DNA from: an uncultured Mesorhizobium sp. | GTDB taxonomy: Bacteria > Pseudomonadota > Alphaproteobacteria > Rhizobiales > Rhizobiaceae | Length of the DNA: 7,560 bases | Reading direction: 5' to 3' | Assembly: GCA_950071955.1 (NCBI GenBank) | Contig: CATMOC010000168.1 | Span: 1 to 7,560, forward strand | Shown: positions 1-7,381 of the stretch, one piece after another | Layout of the letters: every line of letters begins with the position of its first letter | Numbering within the stretch: the first letter of the stretch is position 1 | The notes under the pieces: model-generated | What the model was told of the DNA's origin: nothing | The model's database searches: none | What the model saw: the letters and a program-made list of their open reading frames with translations, nothing else | Translations under genes and position numbers: made by a program

Positions 1-959
1 AGACGCTGGGCTCGATGTCGCCGGAGGACCGCCAGGTAAAGGGCCCGGCGATCAATGGCCTGAAGAACCGCATCGCCGACGCGCTCGCTGCCCGCAAGGC
101 AGAGCTGAAGGACGCCGCGACGACCGCCCGTCTTGCCGCCGAAAAGCTCGACGTCACGCTGCCGGTGCGCCAGTCGCCGGCCGAGCGCGGCCGCATCCAC
201 CCGATCAGCCAGGTGATCGACGAGATCGCCGCGATTTTCGGAGACCTCGGCTTCGCGATCGCGGAAGGCCCCGACATCGAGACCGACTACTACAATTTCA
301 CCGCGCTCAACTTCCCCGAAGGCCATCCGGCCCGCGAGATGCACGACACGTTCTTCTTCCAACCGAACGAGAAGGGCGAGCGCAAGCTTCTGCGCCCCCA
401 CACCTCGCCCGTGCAGATCCGCACCATGGAGACCCAGAAGCCGCCGATCCGCATCGTCATCCCCGGCAAGACCTACCGGCAGGATTCGGATGCGACGCAC
501 TCGCCTATGTTCCACCAGCTGGAAGGCCTGGTGATCGACAGGACGGCCAACGTCGCCAACATGAAGTGGGTGCTGGAGGAGTTCTGCAAGGCCTTCTTCG
601 AGGTTCCGAAGGTGGACATGCGCTTCCGCCCGTCCTTCTTCCCGTTCACCGAGCCGTCCCTCGAGGTCGACATCCAGTGCGACCGCTCGCGGCCGGGCGA
701 GGTGCGCTTCGGCGAGGGCAAGGACTGGATGGAAATCCTCGGCTGCGGCATGGTGCATCCCAACGTGCTCCGGATGTCCGGGCTCGACCCGGACGAGTAC
801 CAGGGTTTTGCCTGGGGCATGGGCATCGACCGCATCGCCATGCTGAAATACGGCATGCCGGATCTGCGCGCCTTCTTCGACGCCGACGTGCGCTGGCTGC
901 AGCACTACGGCTTCCGGCCGCTGGACCTGCCGACGCTGTTCGGGGGGTTGAGCGGGTGA
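1..959 (+). CDS. pheS: Phenylalanine--tRNA ligase alpha subunit, 5'-truncated by window edge
   Basis: Catalytic alpha subunit of the cytoplasmic (alphabeta)2 phenylalanyl-tRNA synthetase, which charges tRNA-Phe with phenylalanine using ATP. The frame is open from base 3 (T-L-G-S before the ATG at 15), so that ATG is internal and some 45 N-terminal residues probably lie off the window. Visible in order: the end of the N-terminal helical arm ([19 protein letters not shown]), the class II core beginning [19 protein letters not shown] with the [20 protein letters not shown] stretch, the motif 2 region [20 protein letters not shown] (about 463-525), and motif 3 [17 protein letters not shown] (about 804-855). 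The C-terminus [11 protein letters not shown] is normal for rhizobial PheS, so the 3' end is intact. The beta-subunit gene pheT, usually nearby downstream, is not in the window; a toxin-antitoxin cassette follows instead. Family assignment is very secure. Confidence 0.97.
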   Translation, partial: TLGSMSPEDRQVKGPAINGLKNRIADALAARKAELKDAATTARLAAEKLDVTLPVRQSPAERGRIHPISQVIDEIAAIFGDLGFAIAEGPDIETDYYNFTALNFPEGHPAREMHDTFFFQPNEKGERKLLRPHTSPVQIRTMETQKPPIRIVIPGKTYRQDSDATHSPMFHQLEGLVIDRTANVANMKWVLEEFCKAFFEVPKVDMRFRPSFFPFTEPSLEVDIQCDRSRPGEVRFGEGKDWMEILGCGMVHPNVLRMSGLDPDEYQGFAWGMGIDRIAMLKYGMPDLRAFFDADVRWLQHYGFRPLDLPTLFGGLSG

Positions 960-963
960 GATT

Positions 964-980
964 GGGCGCGTCGGGCGCCC
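964..980 (+). other. GC-only stem-loop just after pheS
   Basis: GGGCGC (964-969) and GCGCCC (975-980) form a perfect 6-bp stem with a 5-nt loop, 4 nt after the pheS stop codon. No T-run follows, so it is not a canonical intrinsic terminator. It could stabilise the pheS mRNA 3' end or be a weak pause site; it could also be chance in GC-rich DNA. Confidence 0.3.
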
Positions 981-1047
981 GGAGCATCTCGGCCATCGGT
1001 GGCGGCGGAGTAGTCGGCAGGGCCCAAAGACCACTGCAGGTCCGCCG

Positions 1048-1076
1048 TTGCGTCGCATCGGAATCCGGGGTAGAGA
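1048..1076 (+). promoter_or_regulatory. Candidate sigma70-type promoter for the TA cassette
   Basis: TTGCGT (1048-1053) and TAGAGA (1071-1076) are separated by 17 bp and match the housekeeping consensus at about 3 of 6 positions each. Transcription would start near 1083, inside the palindrome at 1075-1099, giving a leader of about 34 nt. The position suits an autorepressed toxin-antitoxin promoter, but the box matches are weak, so this is a suggestion only. Confidence 0.3.
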
Positions 1077-1099
1077 AATTACGTATTTTGCGTAATTTC
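1075..1099 (+). promoter_or_regulatory. Palindromic probable operator upstream of the antitoxin gene
   Basis: GAAATTACG (1075-1083) is the exact reverse complement of CGTAATTTC (1091-1099). Extending inwards gives 11-bp arms (1075-1085 and 1089-1099) with 10 of 11 pairs matched around a TTT centre. The site is AT-rich in otherwise GC-rich surroundings and ends 17 nt before the antitoxin start codon. Phd/YefM antitoxins are known to bind palindromes in their own promoter, and this is the only strong palindrome upstream of the cassette. Autoregulation is inferred. A rho-independent terminator is unlikely because no T-run follows the right arm. Confidence 0.65.
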
Positions 1100-1105
1100 G
1101 AACCT

Positions 1106-1109
1106 GGAG
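1106..1109 (+). promoter_or_regulatory. Ribosome binding site of the antitoxin gene
   Basis: GGAG lies 7 nt before the ATG at 1117 and fixes this as the start. It is the only clear Shine-Dalgarno sequence in the two-gene cassette; the toxin gene has none of its own. Confidence 0.6.
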
Positions 1110-1116
1110 CAGCGCG

Positions 1117-1404
1117 ATGACGACCACCGTTTCCGCCTCGGAAGTGCAGCGCCGGTTCGGCCGGGTGCACGACGCGGCGATGAAGGAGCCTGTCGAGATC
1201 CAGAATCATGGTCGCACGACGGCGTATCTGGTCTCGGCCGACACCTTCAGGGAAATGTGGAACTGCTATCGCCGCTCCTTCCTCGTCGGCGATCTCACCG
1301 ACGAGGACATGCGTGATATCGCCACGGCCAAGGTGCCCGAGGACATGGATTGGGAGCCGGACGACGCTCCCGAAGACAATGGTTCGCCTGCCTCTTCGCG
1401 ATGA
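1117..1404 (+). CDS. Phd/YefM-family type II antitoxin
   Basis: A 95-residue protein with the typical Phd/YefM N-terminal pattern: TTTVSASEVQRRFGRVHDAA (residues 2-21), then KEPVEIQNHGRTTAYLVSADTF, i.e. a short beta-helix fold that dimerises and binds operator DNA. The remaining half is acidic (TDEDMRDIATAKVPEDMDWEPDD), as expected for the flexible tail that wraps and neutralises the toxin. The start at 1117 has a GGAG ribosome binding site and a palindrome just upstream. Its TGA overlaps the toxin ATG by 4 nt (ATGA), which gives translational coupling with the antitoxin made first, the usual TA order. Phd/YefM proteins pair with Doc, YoeB/RelE or other toxins; here the partner looks PemK/MazF-like. 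Family call is strong; the exact partner specificity is inferred from position. Confidence 0.88.
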   Translation: MTTTVSASEVQRRFGRVHDAAMKEPVEIQNHGRTTAYLVSADTFREMWNCYRRSFLVGDLTDEDMRDIATAKVPEDMDWEPDDAPEDNGSPASSR

Positions 1405-1859
1405 GACTTCCCGATCGCGTCGAACCCGGCCTTGTCCTGAAGTACGGATATCTGTGGGCCGACGAGGCTGAACGCGGACGCGAAGACGGGAGAAAGGATC
1501 GCCCCGCAGTCGTGGTCCTCCGACGCGAGTTGGTGAGGAATACGCTGATGGTGACGGTGGCGGCGATGACGCATTCGCCGCCTCGCGCCGGGCAGCGGTC
1601 GGTCATGGTGCCGCCAGCCGTCAAGCAGCGGCTTGGACTGGACGAGCAGGCATCCTGGATCGTCACCCACGAACTTAACACGTTCGTCTGGCCGGGTCCC
1701 GATCTAAGGCCGATCGGAAGGCTTCACGGATCGGCGGACGATCGCTGCTTCTACGGCTACATCCCCAATTCTCTCCTGCGAAAGATCGTCCAAGGGATCG
1801 CAGACAACCGCGCAGAGCAACGGTTCAAGTTGGTGAAGAGGTCTTTCGAGGGGCCTTGA
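1401..1859 (+). CDS. Probable PemK/MazF-like toxin of a TA pair
   Basis: A 152-residue protein, longer than classical MazF/PemK (about 110). I chose ATG 1401 because it overlaps the antitoxin stop (ATGA); the in-frame ATG at 1350 would add 17 residues unlike the family and lie deep in the antitoxin gene. The N-terminal part reads PGLVLKYGYLWADEAERGRE, then GRKDRPAVVVL (residues 30-40), which resembles the MazF/PemK strand-loop with the conserved RP-A-V-V. TVAAMTHSPP (52-61) would be the following core strand. It has a distinctive ELNTFVWPGPDLRPI block (91-105) and a C-terminal helix, with a basic tail. I recall similar proteins in alphaproteobacteria, often annotated hypothetical or PemK-like. 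If correct, it is an mRNA-cleaving endoribonuclease held inactive by the antitoxin. It has no own ribosome binding site. The toxin family is moderately certain; activity and target are unknown. Confidence 0.68.
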   Translation: MRLPDRVEPGLVLKYGYLWADEAERGREDGRKDRPAVVVLRRELVRNTLMVTVAAMTHSPPRAGQRSVMVPPAVKQRLGLDEQASWIVTHELNTFVWPGPDLRPIGRLHGSADDRCFYGYIPNSLLRKIVQGIADNRAEQRFKLVKRSFEGP

Positions 1860-1881
1860 GGCCGACGGGTCTGCACAACAA

Positions 1882-1907
1882 AAAGCCCGGCGGGACGGCC
1901 GGGCTTT
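1882..1907. terminator. Bidirectional intrinsic terminator between toxin gene and trxA
   Basis: AAAGCCCGGC (1882-1891) and GCCGGGCTTT (1898-1907) form a perfect 10-bp stem with a 6-nt loop. It sits 22 nt after the toxin stop and 25 nt after the trxA stop on the other strand. The minus-strand reading continues its T-run (TTTTTGTTG), so it is best as the terminator of trxA; the plus-strand reading has only TTTCCT and would be weaker. Confidence 0.85.
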
Positions 1908-1932
1908 CCTGCAAACGGTAACTTCTCTGGGA

Positions 1933-2256
1933 TCAGGCGAGATTGCCGCCGATCCAGGCCGTCAGCGCGGTCTTGGGGGCGGCGCCGACCTTCATGTCGG
2001 CCACTTCGCCGCCCTTGAAGATCATCAGCGTGGGGATCGAGCGGATGCCGTACTGGGCGGCGATCTCGGGGTTCTCGTCGATGTTGACCTTGGCGACCTT
2101 CACCTTGCCGGCCATTTCGTTCGAAATCTCATCGAGCGACGGGGCGATCATCTTGCAGGGGCCGCACCATTCGGCCCAGAAATCGACGACCACCGGCTCG
2201 GCTGCGTCGAGCACTTCGGCCTGGAATGTATTCTTGTCGGCTTTGACGGTGGACAT
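1933..2256 (-). CDS. trxA: Thioredoxin 1
   Basis: A 107-residue cytoplasmic thioredoxin, the normal length for TrxA, which reduces protein disulfides (ribonucleotide reductase, peroxiredoxins and others) and is itself reduced by thioredoxin reductase. The active site is WCGPCK (W30, C31, C34), with the buried aspartate D25 and the cis-proline P75 in RSIPTLMIF. The start at 2256 is set by a strong AAGGAG 6 nt upstream and by the usual N-terminus; the frame stays open upstream but there overlaps addA. It lies 74 nt downstream of addA on the same strand, an arrangement I recall from rhizobia, so it may be co-transcribed with addA or have its own promoter. It ends at the terminator at 1882-1907. 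All key residues are present and the call is secure. Confidence 0.97.
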   Translation of the reverse strand: MSTVKADKNTFQAEVLDAAEPVVVDFWAEWCGPCKMIAPSLDEISNEMAGKVKVAKVNIDENPEIAAQYGIRSIPTLMIFKGGEVADMKVGAAPKTALTAWIGGNLA

Positions 2257-2262
2257 CTTCTT

Positions 2263-2268
2263 CTCCTT
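2263..2268 (-). promoter_or_regulatory. Ribosome binding site of trxA
   Basis: On the minus strand AAGGAG precedes the ATG at 2256 by 6 nt. This near-perfect Shine-Dalgarno sequence decides the trxA start against the much longer open frame and suggests high translation independent of addA. Confidence 0.8.
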
Positions 2269-2330
2269 GGGAAACAGGAAGTCGAGGCGGATGTGGGTTC
2301 GGGCCGCTCCGCTTTCAAGCGTTCCTTGTC

Positions 2331-5300
2331 TCACGCCCCCGTGAGTCGGACAAGGGTCTGGTCCAGCAGCTCGTCGGGCAGCGTGAGCAGGTGCGGGCCT
2401 TCGGTGAAGAGCAGCGTTGCGGCGACGCGGCGCCCCGGATAGAGCGGCGCAAGCAGCGCGCGGTAGATCGCGAGCTGCGCGACGTAGGCGTCCGGGACCG
2501 TCTCCAGCGCGGCGGGCGGCGGGCGATTGGTCTTGTAGTCGACGATCAGCACCTCGTCGTCCGTCACCGCGAGCCGGTCGATCTTGCCAGAGACGGCGCG
2601 CAGGCGGCCGCCGACGTCGATCGTCCCCATCAGCCCGACCTCGGCGCGCGAGCCGGGCGCGAAGACGGGTGCGAATGCGGGATCGTCCAGCACGCGCTCG
2701 ACTGAGCGCCAGGCCGCGAGACGATCGCCTTCGTCCCAAGTCCGTCCGGCACGCGCGAGATATCGCAGGGCCGCGGCCTCGCGCTCCGCCGTAGCCATTG
2801 CCGGAAGCGATTGCAGGAGCCGGTGAATCGCAGTGCCCCGCTCGATGGCGAAGGAGGGAGCTGCCGCTGGATCGAGCACCGGCGAGGCGGTCGAGGGTGT
2901 CAACTCCTCGTCGTCGAAGATCAGCACGGAGGCACCGGACGGTGCCAGAGGGCGGGGCAGAGCGCGGGCCTGCGGCAAGGGCTGCGAGAGAGCCGGGGGC
3001 ATGAGGTCCGGTTCGGTCTCCGGCCTTGCCTTCTCCTCCGTGGACGCAACGGCGGTCTGTTCGGTGACGCGGTAGCGGCGCACCTGCAATTCGGCCAGCG
3101 GGTGCCGGAACTGCTCGACCGGCGCGTGCGCGAAGCCGTTGGCCACCAGGCTATGCCAGATGCCTGGATCCGGCTGGCGTACGCCGCGATAACCGCACAC
3201 GATCAGCCGGTCCTCGGCGCGTGTCATGCCGACATAGAGGAGCCGTCGGTACTCCTCCTTCGCTTTCTCGCCAATCGCGTCGGAGATTTCGCGCGACGCC
3301 CTGTTGGCGATGTCGGAGGAACTGCGCCAGACATAGCCGCTGCCGGGCCAGAGCGCCTTCTTCGACTGGAACGGCAGGAGCCTCGGCAGATGGCTGTCGG
3401 AAAACGGCGCGCTGCCGGCATCGACGAGGAAGACGACCGGCGCCTCCAACCCCTTCGAGGCATGGACGGTCATGATGCGGACCTCGTCGCGCGTCTGGTC
3501 CATCTCGCGCTTGATGTCCGGGCCGGCGTTTTCCAGCGTCGAGAGAAAGGTTTCGAGGTCGGCGGCGCCCGTCTTCTCGGCCGCGAGGCAGAAGTTCTGG
3601 AACTCGTCGAGGATCTCGCCGGCCTCGTGGCCCAGGCGCCGGATCATTTTTCGACGTACGCCGTCGCGACCGAGGATGGCGGCATAGAACTCGAAGACCG
3701 GCTTCGTGTCCGCCTCGGCGCGCCAGCGCTCGAGCAGGGACACGACCTCTTCCCAGCCCGCGCGGGCGCGCAGCGCGTCCCACAGCGAGGTCTTCGAAGA
3801 CCGGTTCGAGGCGACGGCGAAAAGGTCGTCCTCGGTACGCCCGAACACCGGGCTTTTCAGGAGCGCGGCCAGCGACAGGTCGTCGTGCGGCTGGAGCACG
3901 AACCGGCCGAGCGCGATCAGGTCCTGCACCGCGATGTGGGTGCCAAGGTTGAGCCGGTCGGCGCCGGCGACGGGGATTTGGCGGTTCTTCAGGCCGCGCG
4001 AGAGAGCATGGATGAAGCGGTCGCGCTTGCGCACCAGGACCAGCACGTCGCCCGGCCGGATGCGGCGTCCCTTGCCGTCGATGCACTCGCCGTCGCGGAG
4101 CCAGCCATGGATGGTTCCCGCCACGATCTCGGCCAGCCGAACCGCCGGCGCGGAGGCGTGATCGATCGACTGGGTCCAGTCGTCGGGCTCCTCGACCTGC
4201 TCCGGTTCGATCTGGTCCCAGAGTTCGACCAACCCCGGTTCGCCGGCGCGGATCGCCTTGTGCTCCAGCGGCTCTGGATCGTGCGTCAGGCCCTGGCGCG
4301 CCTCTTCCGATGAAAAGACGAGGTCGACGGCCGAAAGCACGTCCTCGGTGGAGCGGAAGGAATGCGTCAGCCGCACCCGCTCGAAACCGGCGTTGGCAGC
4401 GCCGACCCGTTGCGAGAACAGCCTTCCGTGCCGGTCGAAGGCTTCCGGCTCGGCGCCCTGGAAGGAATAGATCGACTGCTTCTCGTCGCCGACGGCGAAG
4501 ACGGTGCGATGGACGTTGCCGCGGGCGCCCGCACCGGAAAAGAATTCGTCCGTCAGCCCCGCCACGACTCGCCATTGATCCGGGCTGGTGTCCTGCGCTT
4601 CATCGACGAGGATATGGTCTATGCCCTGATCGAGCTTGTACTGGATCCACGGGCCGACATCCTGGCGCGACAGGAGACGCACGGTGCGTGTGATCAGATC
4701 GTTGAAATCGAGGAAGCCGCGCGCGCTTTTCAGCCGTTCGTAGCGGGCGATGAGCCAGTCGGCGATGACGAGCGCGGAGCGGGTCGCATTGAGCATGCGG
4801 AAGGTCGAGAGCCGGTCGCAGACCGTCGACAGCGCCTGCGATATCCGCTCGTGCTCGGATGCGAACTCCGGAAAATACTCGCCCACCCCGCGCGCCATGA
4901 CGTTCTTGTGGGACTTCGGCTCCCATTCGCCCGCGCGCCTGGCCTTGAGGAAGACATCGCGTGCGGCGATCAGGCCCGCCACGAGATCGGGACTGGAGCA
5001 GGCGGAGGTGAGCTGCGCGGCGAAGTTCTGGGCGTTGACCTTTCCCGAAGCCCGCGCGCGCTCGTTGATTCGGCGGGCGAGATCGGCGGTGAAGAAGTTG
5101 TCGGGCCAGGCGGCGCGGGCGACCTCTTCCTCCGTCTCCCCGTCGGTGAACCCGAACTCCTCGAACAGGTCGGCGAAGCCCGAAGGGGCGCCGCCGAGGG
5201 CGTCGATGAAGGCGCGCAGCGTGTCGCGTTTGCCGACGATCTCGGCCAGGAGCCCGTCGAGCCCGGCCTCTCCACCTGCCTGCAGCACGGAGGCGAAGGC

Positions 5301-5843
5301 TTCCGCGAGCGACCCGTCATCGCCCACGGAGGCACCGGACAGAAGGTCGCGGCGGGCCTCCGCCACCAGCGCCTGCTCCATCTGGCTGTCAAGCATCTCG
5401 AAATGGCCGGCGATGTTGGCCTCCAGTGGGAAGCGGTGCAGCACCGCTTCGCAGAAGGCGTGGATGGTCTGGATCTTCAGACCGCCCGGCGTTTCGAGCG
5501 CCCGCGCGAAGAGCTGCCGCGCCAGCGCGAGCTTCGCCCGATCCGGCTGCCGTCCCTCGATCCTGCCGATCTCGTTCGCGAGCGTCTCCTCGTCCAGCGT
5601 CGCCCAGCGGCCGAGATCGCGGAAGACGCGGGTCGCCATGTTGGCGGCGGCGGCCTTGGTGTAGGTCAGGCACAGGATGCGGGCCGGATCGGCGCCGTCG
5701 AGCAAGAGCCGCACCACACGCAGCGACAGCACGTGCGTCTTGCCCGAGCCGGCATGGGCGGAGACCCAGGCGGAGTTCAACGGATCGGAGGCGCGCGCCT
5801 GGTTGCGCACCGTCTCTTCGGGAATGAAGTATGTCTTCTTCAT
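2331..5843 (-). CDS. addA: Double-strand break repair helicase-nuclease AddA, alphaproteobacterial type
   Basis: A 1170-residue UvrD/RecB-like superfamily 1A helicase with a C-terminal RecB-family nuclease; with AddB it resects double-strand breaks for RecA-dependent recombination. Helicase motifs in order: Walker A AHAGSGKT (K35), [19 protein letters not shown], Walker B LVDEAQDT (D414-E415), [14 protein letters not shown] (Q456), [20 protein letters not shown] (H794) and [13 protein letters not shown] (R875). A proline-rich linker (about 940-985) leads to the nuclease, with H1007 in GTAIHRLL, D1089 in GKIDRL, and D1102 and K1104 in IVDYKT, then QLAIYR. The D-to-D spacing of 13 equals that in E. 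coli RecB. The ATG at 5843 begins [12 protein letters not shown], follows GGGGGAAG by 7 nt and overlaps the upstream TGA (ATGA), which shows coupling to the addB frame. An in-frame ATG at 5888 adds 15 arginine-rich residues and is rejected. No frameshift or missing catalytic residue is seen, so AddA itself appears whole although its partner is truncated. Confidence 0.97.
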   Translation of the reverse strand: MKKTYFIPEETVRNQARASDPLNSAWVSAHAGSGKTHVLSLRVVRLLLDGADPARILCLTYTKAAAANMATRVFRDLGRWATLDEETLANEIGRIEGRQPDRAKLALARQLFARALETPGGLKIQTIHAFCEAVLHRFPLEANIAGHFEMLDSQMEQALVAEARRDLLSGASVGDDGSLAEAFASVLQAGGEAGLDGLLAEIVGKRDTLRAFIDALGGAPSGFADLFEEFGFTDGETEEEVARAAWPDNFFTADLARRINERARASGKVNAQNFAAQLTSACSSPDLVAGLIAARDVFLKARRAGEWEPKSHKNVMARGVGEYFPEFASEHERISQALSTVCDRLSTFRMLNATRSALVIADWLIARYERLKSARGFLDFNDLITRTVRLLSRQDVGPWIQYKLDQGIDHILVDEAQDTSPDQWRVVAGLTDEFFSGAGARGNVHRTVFAVGDEKQSIYSFQGAEPEAFDRHGRLFSQRVGAANAGFERVRLTHSFRSTEDVLSAVDLVFSSEEARQGLTHDPEPLEHKAIRAGEPGLVELWDQIEPEQVEEPDDWTQSIDHASAPAVRLAEIVAGTIHGWLRDGECIDGKGRRIRPGDVLVLVRKRDRFIHALSRGLKNRQIPVAGADRLNLGTHIAVQDLIALGRFVLQPHDDLSLAALLKSPVFGRTEDDLFAVASNRSSKTSLWDALRARAGWEEVVSLLERWRAEADTKPVFEFYAAILGRDGVRRKMIRRLGHEAGEILDEFQNFCLAAEKTGAADLETFLSTLENAGPDIKREMDQTRDEVRIMTVHASKGLEAPVVFLVDAGSAPFSDSHLPRLLPFQSKKALWPGSGYVWRSSSDIANRASREISDAIGEKAKEEYRRLLYVGMTRAEDRLIVCGYRGVRQPDPGIWHSLVANGFAHAPVEQFRHPLAELQVRRYRVTEQTAVASTEEKARPETEPDLMPPALSQPLPQARALPRPLAPSGASVLIFDDEELTPSTASPVLDPAAAPSFAIERGTAIHRLLQSLPAMATAEREAAALRYLARAGRTWDEGDRLAAWRSVERVLDDPAFAPVFAPGSRAEVGLMGTIDVGGRLRAVSGKIDRLAVTDDEVLIVDYKTNRPPPAALETVPDAYVAQLAIYRALLAPLYPGRRVAATLLFTEGPHLLTLPDELLDQTLVRLTGA

Positions 5844-7381
5844 TCGCCGGCTTCCCCCGCATCGGTGCCGTCTGCGCCCGCCGACCACTCGAGCACGCGC
5901 GCCAGGTGGTCGTAGTTGCCGCTGGTATCGCCCTCGCGGAAAGGCAGCGCGCGCGACAGGTAGCCGGTTTCGGGATTGCCGTAGTGCGCGATCAGCTTCT
6001 CCAGCCGCGCCCAGGCTTCGTCCGAGAGTTCGGAAGCGGAACGGATCGCGCTCTTGAACTTGAGGATCGATTCGGGAACCACCTCGCCATTGGCTTTCAG
6101 CCGAACGTAGAGGAGATCGGCGGGCTCGGCCTTGCCCGCGCCGGCGAAGGCGCCACGCTTCACAAGCGCGCCTTCGAGCGCCAGTTGCGGCGCGAGCAGC
6201 GTGTGCGCCTGCCCCTTGGAGGGCGAGGTGCCCGTCTTGTAGTCGATGATGTCGGCGAGCCCCGACGGACGGCTATCGATGCGGTCGGCATAGCCGGACA
6301 GCGTCACCCCGGTGGCGCCGATTGGTGTGGCCTGGGCACGATCCTCGGCGTGGCGACTTAGAAGCCCCGGGGCGCGGTCGCGCTCGAAGCCGATCAGATG
6401 CGGTGCCATGGCCATGAAGCGCGGCCACCAGACCGCCTCGACGTCAACGGGAAGCGCGATCTCGTCGAAGCAGGCGCGGCCGATGTCGATGAGACGGTCC
6501 CGCGCGTCATGGGCGTTCGGATCGACGCCGGATGCGGTGAAGCGGTGCAGGATCTCGTGGAACAGCGTTCCGCGCTCGGCGGCGCCGGGATCGCGAACTA
6601 GTGGCTCCATCGGGTAGAGGCCGAGGATGCGTTTCGCGTAGATCGCATAGGGGTCGCGCCGCAGCGTCTCGATCTCCGTGACCGAGAATTTCTTCGGCCG
6701 GGCGTCGAGAGGCGGTTTCGGATGGGGACGCGGCGCGAAAGGCACGTCCTCGCCGTCGTCGAGCTGGCGGGCCCAACCGATGTAGCGCTCGCCGCGGCGC
6801 TTCAATGCCCCGGCCTCCTCCGCGCCGACGACCGTCAGGAGCCGCTGCAGCCAGCGTGAGGCGACGGCGGGCGCATCGCCGGCGCGCGCGGCGCGGCTGA
6901 GTACCACCCGCTCCGTGCCCATGGCCATGACGAAGTCGTGCGCGGCAAGGCCGATGCGGCGTTCGGGCGGCTCGAGCTCGATGCCGGTCTTCATCATGCG
7001 CGACATGAAGCGGTCGGCCTCGGCCTTGCGCGGCCAGGTGCCTTCGTTGAGGCCGCCGATCACCAGAAGATCGGCGCTTTGCAGCCGCGCCTCCAGCGTT
7101 CCCCAGATCGAGACGCGCGGATCGCTGCCGGCCGATGGCTTGACGGTCTCCGCCGAGATCAACGCGCCGAGGATCGCCGGCCATTCGGCGGGGGCGACGG
7201 CGGTGTCGCCGCAGGCGGCAACCAGGTCGCGCAGGAAGGAGACGAGGCCCTCACCCGCGTCGCCCGGGTAGAGCCCGGCAAGGCTGCCGTCCTCGTCCCG
7301 CCCGATCGCCTCCAGCCCCGTTACCGTGGCGGCGGCGAGGTCGGGAACGGCAATGGCGACGTGGTTGAGTTTTCCGATCAT
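5840..7381 (-). CDS. addB: Hybrid frame: Mce start fused to C-terminal half of AddB
   Basis: A 513-residue frame. Residues 1-19 (MIGKLNHVAIAVPDLAAAT) are the start of a methylmalonyl-CoA epimerase. From about residue 20 (VTGLEAIGRDEDG) it matches the second half of alpha-type AddB, the inactive-helicase/nuclease partner of AddA. AddB hallmarks: RVSIWGTLEARLQSADLLVIGG then LNEGTWPRKAEADRFMSR, ELEPPERRIGLAAHDF, SRWLQRLL, and a RecB-family nuclease with H275 (RGTLFHEILH), D366 (GYADRID), D380 and K382 (IIDYKTG) and APQLALEGAL. The Cys-rich iron-sulfur motif of Bacillus AddB is absent. Full AddB in this group is about 1000-1060 residues, so roughly 550 N-terminal residues are missing, including the helicase-like part that in studied AddAB enzymes contributes to DNA and Chi binding. 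The 3' end is intact and overlaps addA by ATGA. If the DNA is real, the protein probably lacks normal AddB function but keeps a nuclease site; a chimeric assembly is the other explanation. Confidence 0.85.
   Translation of the reverse strand: MIGKLNHVAIAVPDLAAATVTGLEAIGRDEDGSLAGLYPGDAGEGLVSFLRDLVAACGDTAVAPAEWPAILGALISAETVKPSAGSDPRVSIWGTLEARLQSADLLVIGGLNEGTWPRKAEADRFMSRMMKTGIELEPPERRIGLAAHDFVMAMGTERVVLSRAARAGDAPAVASRWLQRLLTVVGAEEAGALKRRGERYIGWARQLDDGEDVPFAPRPHPKPPLDARPKKFSVTEIETLRRDPYAIYAKRILGLYPMEPLVRDPGAAERGTLFHEILHRFTASGVDPNAHDARDRLIDIGRACFDEIALPVDVEAVWWPRFMAMAPHLIGFERDRAPGLLSRHAEDRAQATPIGATGVTLSGYADRIDSRPSGLADIIDYKTGTSPSKGQAHTLLAPQLALEGALVKRGAFAGAGKAEPADLLYVRLKANGEVVPESILKFKSAIRSASELSDEAWARLEKLIAHYGNPETGYLSRALPFREGDTSGNYDHLARVLEWSAGADGTDAGEAGE
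7322..7381 (-). pseudogene. mce: 5' fragment of a methylmalonyl-CoA/ethylmalonyl-CoA epimerase gene
   Basis: The first 19-20 codons of an epimerase-like gene. The sequence GKLNHVAIAVPDL, with its metal-binding-type histidine (H7) in the first beta strand of the vicinal-oxygen-chelate (glyoxalase) fold, is characteristic. The intact enzyme (about 134 residues) interconverts epimers of methylmalonyl-CoA or ethylmalonyl-CoA. Right after LAAAT the expected V-Y-R-D-T-L-G continuation is lost and AddB sequence begins in the same frame. Its ATG overlaps the rnj TGA (ATGA), the tight junction expected of a native rnj-mce operon, which supports the identification. It cannot encode an active epimerase. 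Confidence 0.7.

Noticed and set aside
566..1120. A + strand frame running from inside pheS through the spacer to the antitoxin start.
   Set aside because: The pheS part is out of frame with a secure gene and the product is low-complexity; there is no ribosome binding site or recognisable domain.
1350..1400. Longer toxin start at ATG 1350.
   Set aside because: It adds 17 residues unlike the family, lies deep in the antitoxin gene and lacks a ribosome binding site; the ATGA overlap at 1401 is a better start.
2257..2330. Possible trxA promoter in the addA-trxA gap, with TTGAAA at 2313-2318 on the minus strand.
   Set aside because: At 17-bp spacing the -10 position reads CACATC, only 2 of 6 matches. 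An own promoter for trxA is plausible biologically but not supported by this sequence.
2257..2739. Upstream extension of the trxA frame to an ATG at 2739.
   Set aside because: The extension overlaps addA and is arginine/alanine-rich; the ATG at 2256 has a near-perfect ribosome binding site and gives a normal-length TrxA.
3151..4575. A long minus-strand frame in another phase inside addA.
   Set aside because: The translation is arginine/proline-rich with no motif; AddA motifs lie continuously in the true frame over the same bases.
2925..5340. A 16-nt exact direct repeat (CACGGAGGCACCGGAC) at 2925-2940 and 5325-5340.
   Set aside because: Both copies encode SGASV in the AddA frame at unrelated places; this is coincidental codon reuse, not a structural repeat.
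5844..5888. Longer addA start at 5888.
   Set aside because: The 15 extra residues are arginine/glycine-rich; [12 protein letters not shown] at 5843 has an upstream GGGGGAAG and the ATGA overlap.
2811..5915. Two very long open frames on the + strand (2811-4313 and 4362-5915) opposite addA.
   Set aside because: They are antisense to AddA, whose helicase and nuclease motifs are complete. The products are low-complexity and unlike any family; they arise from GC-biased third positions.
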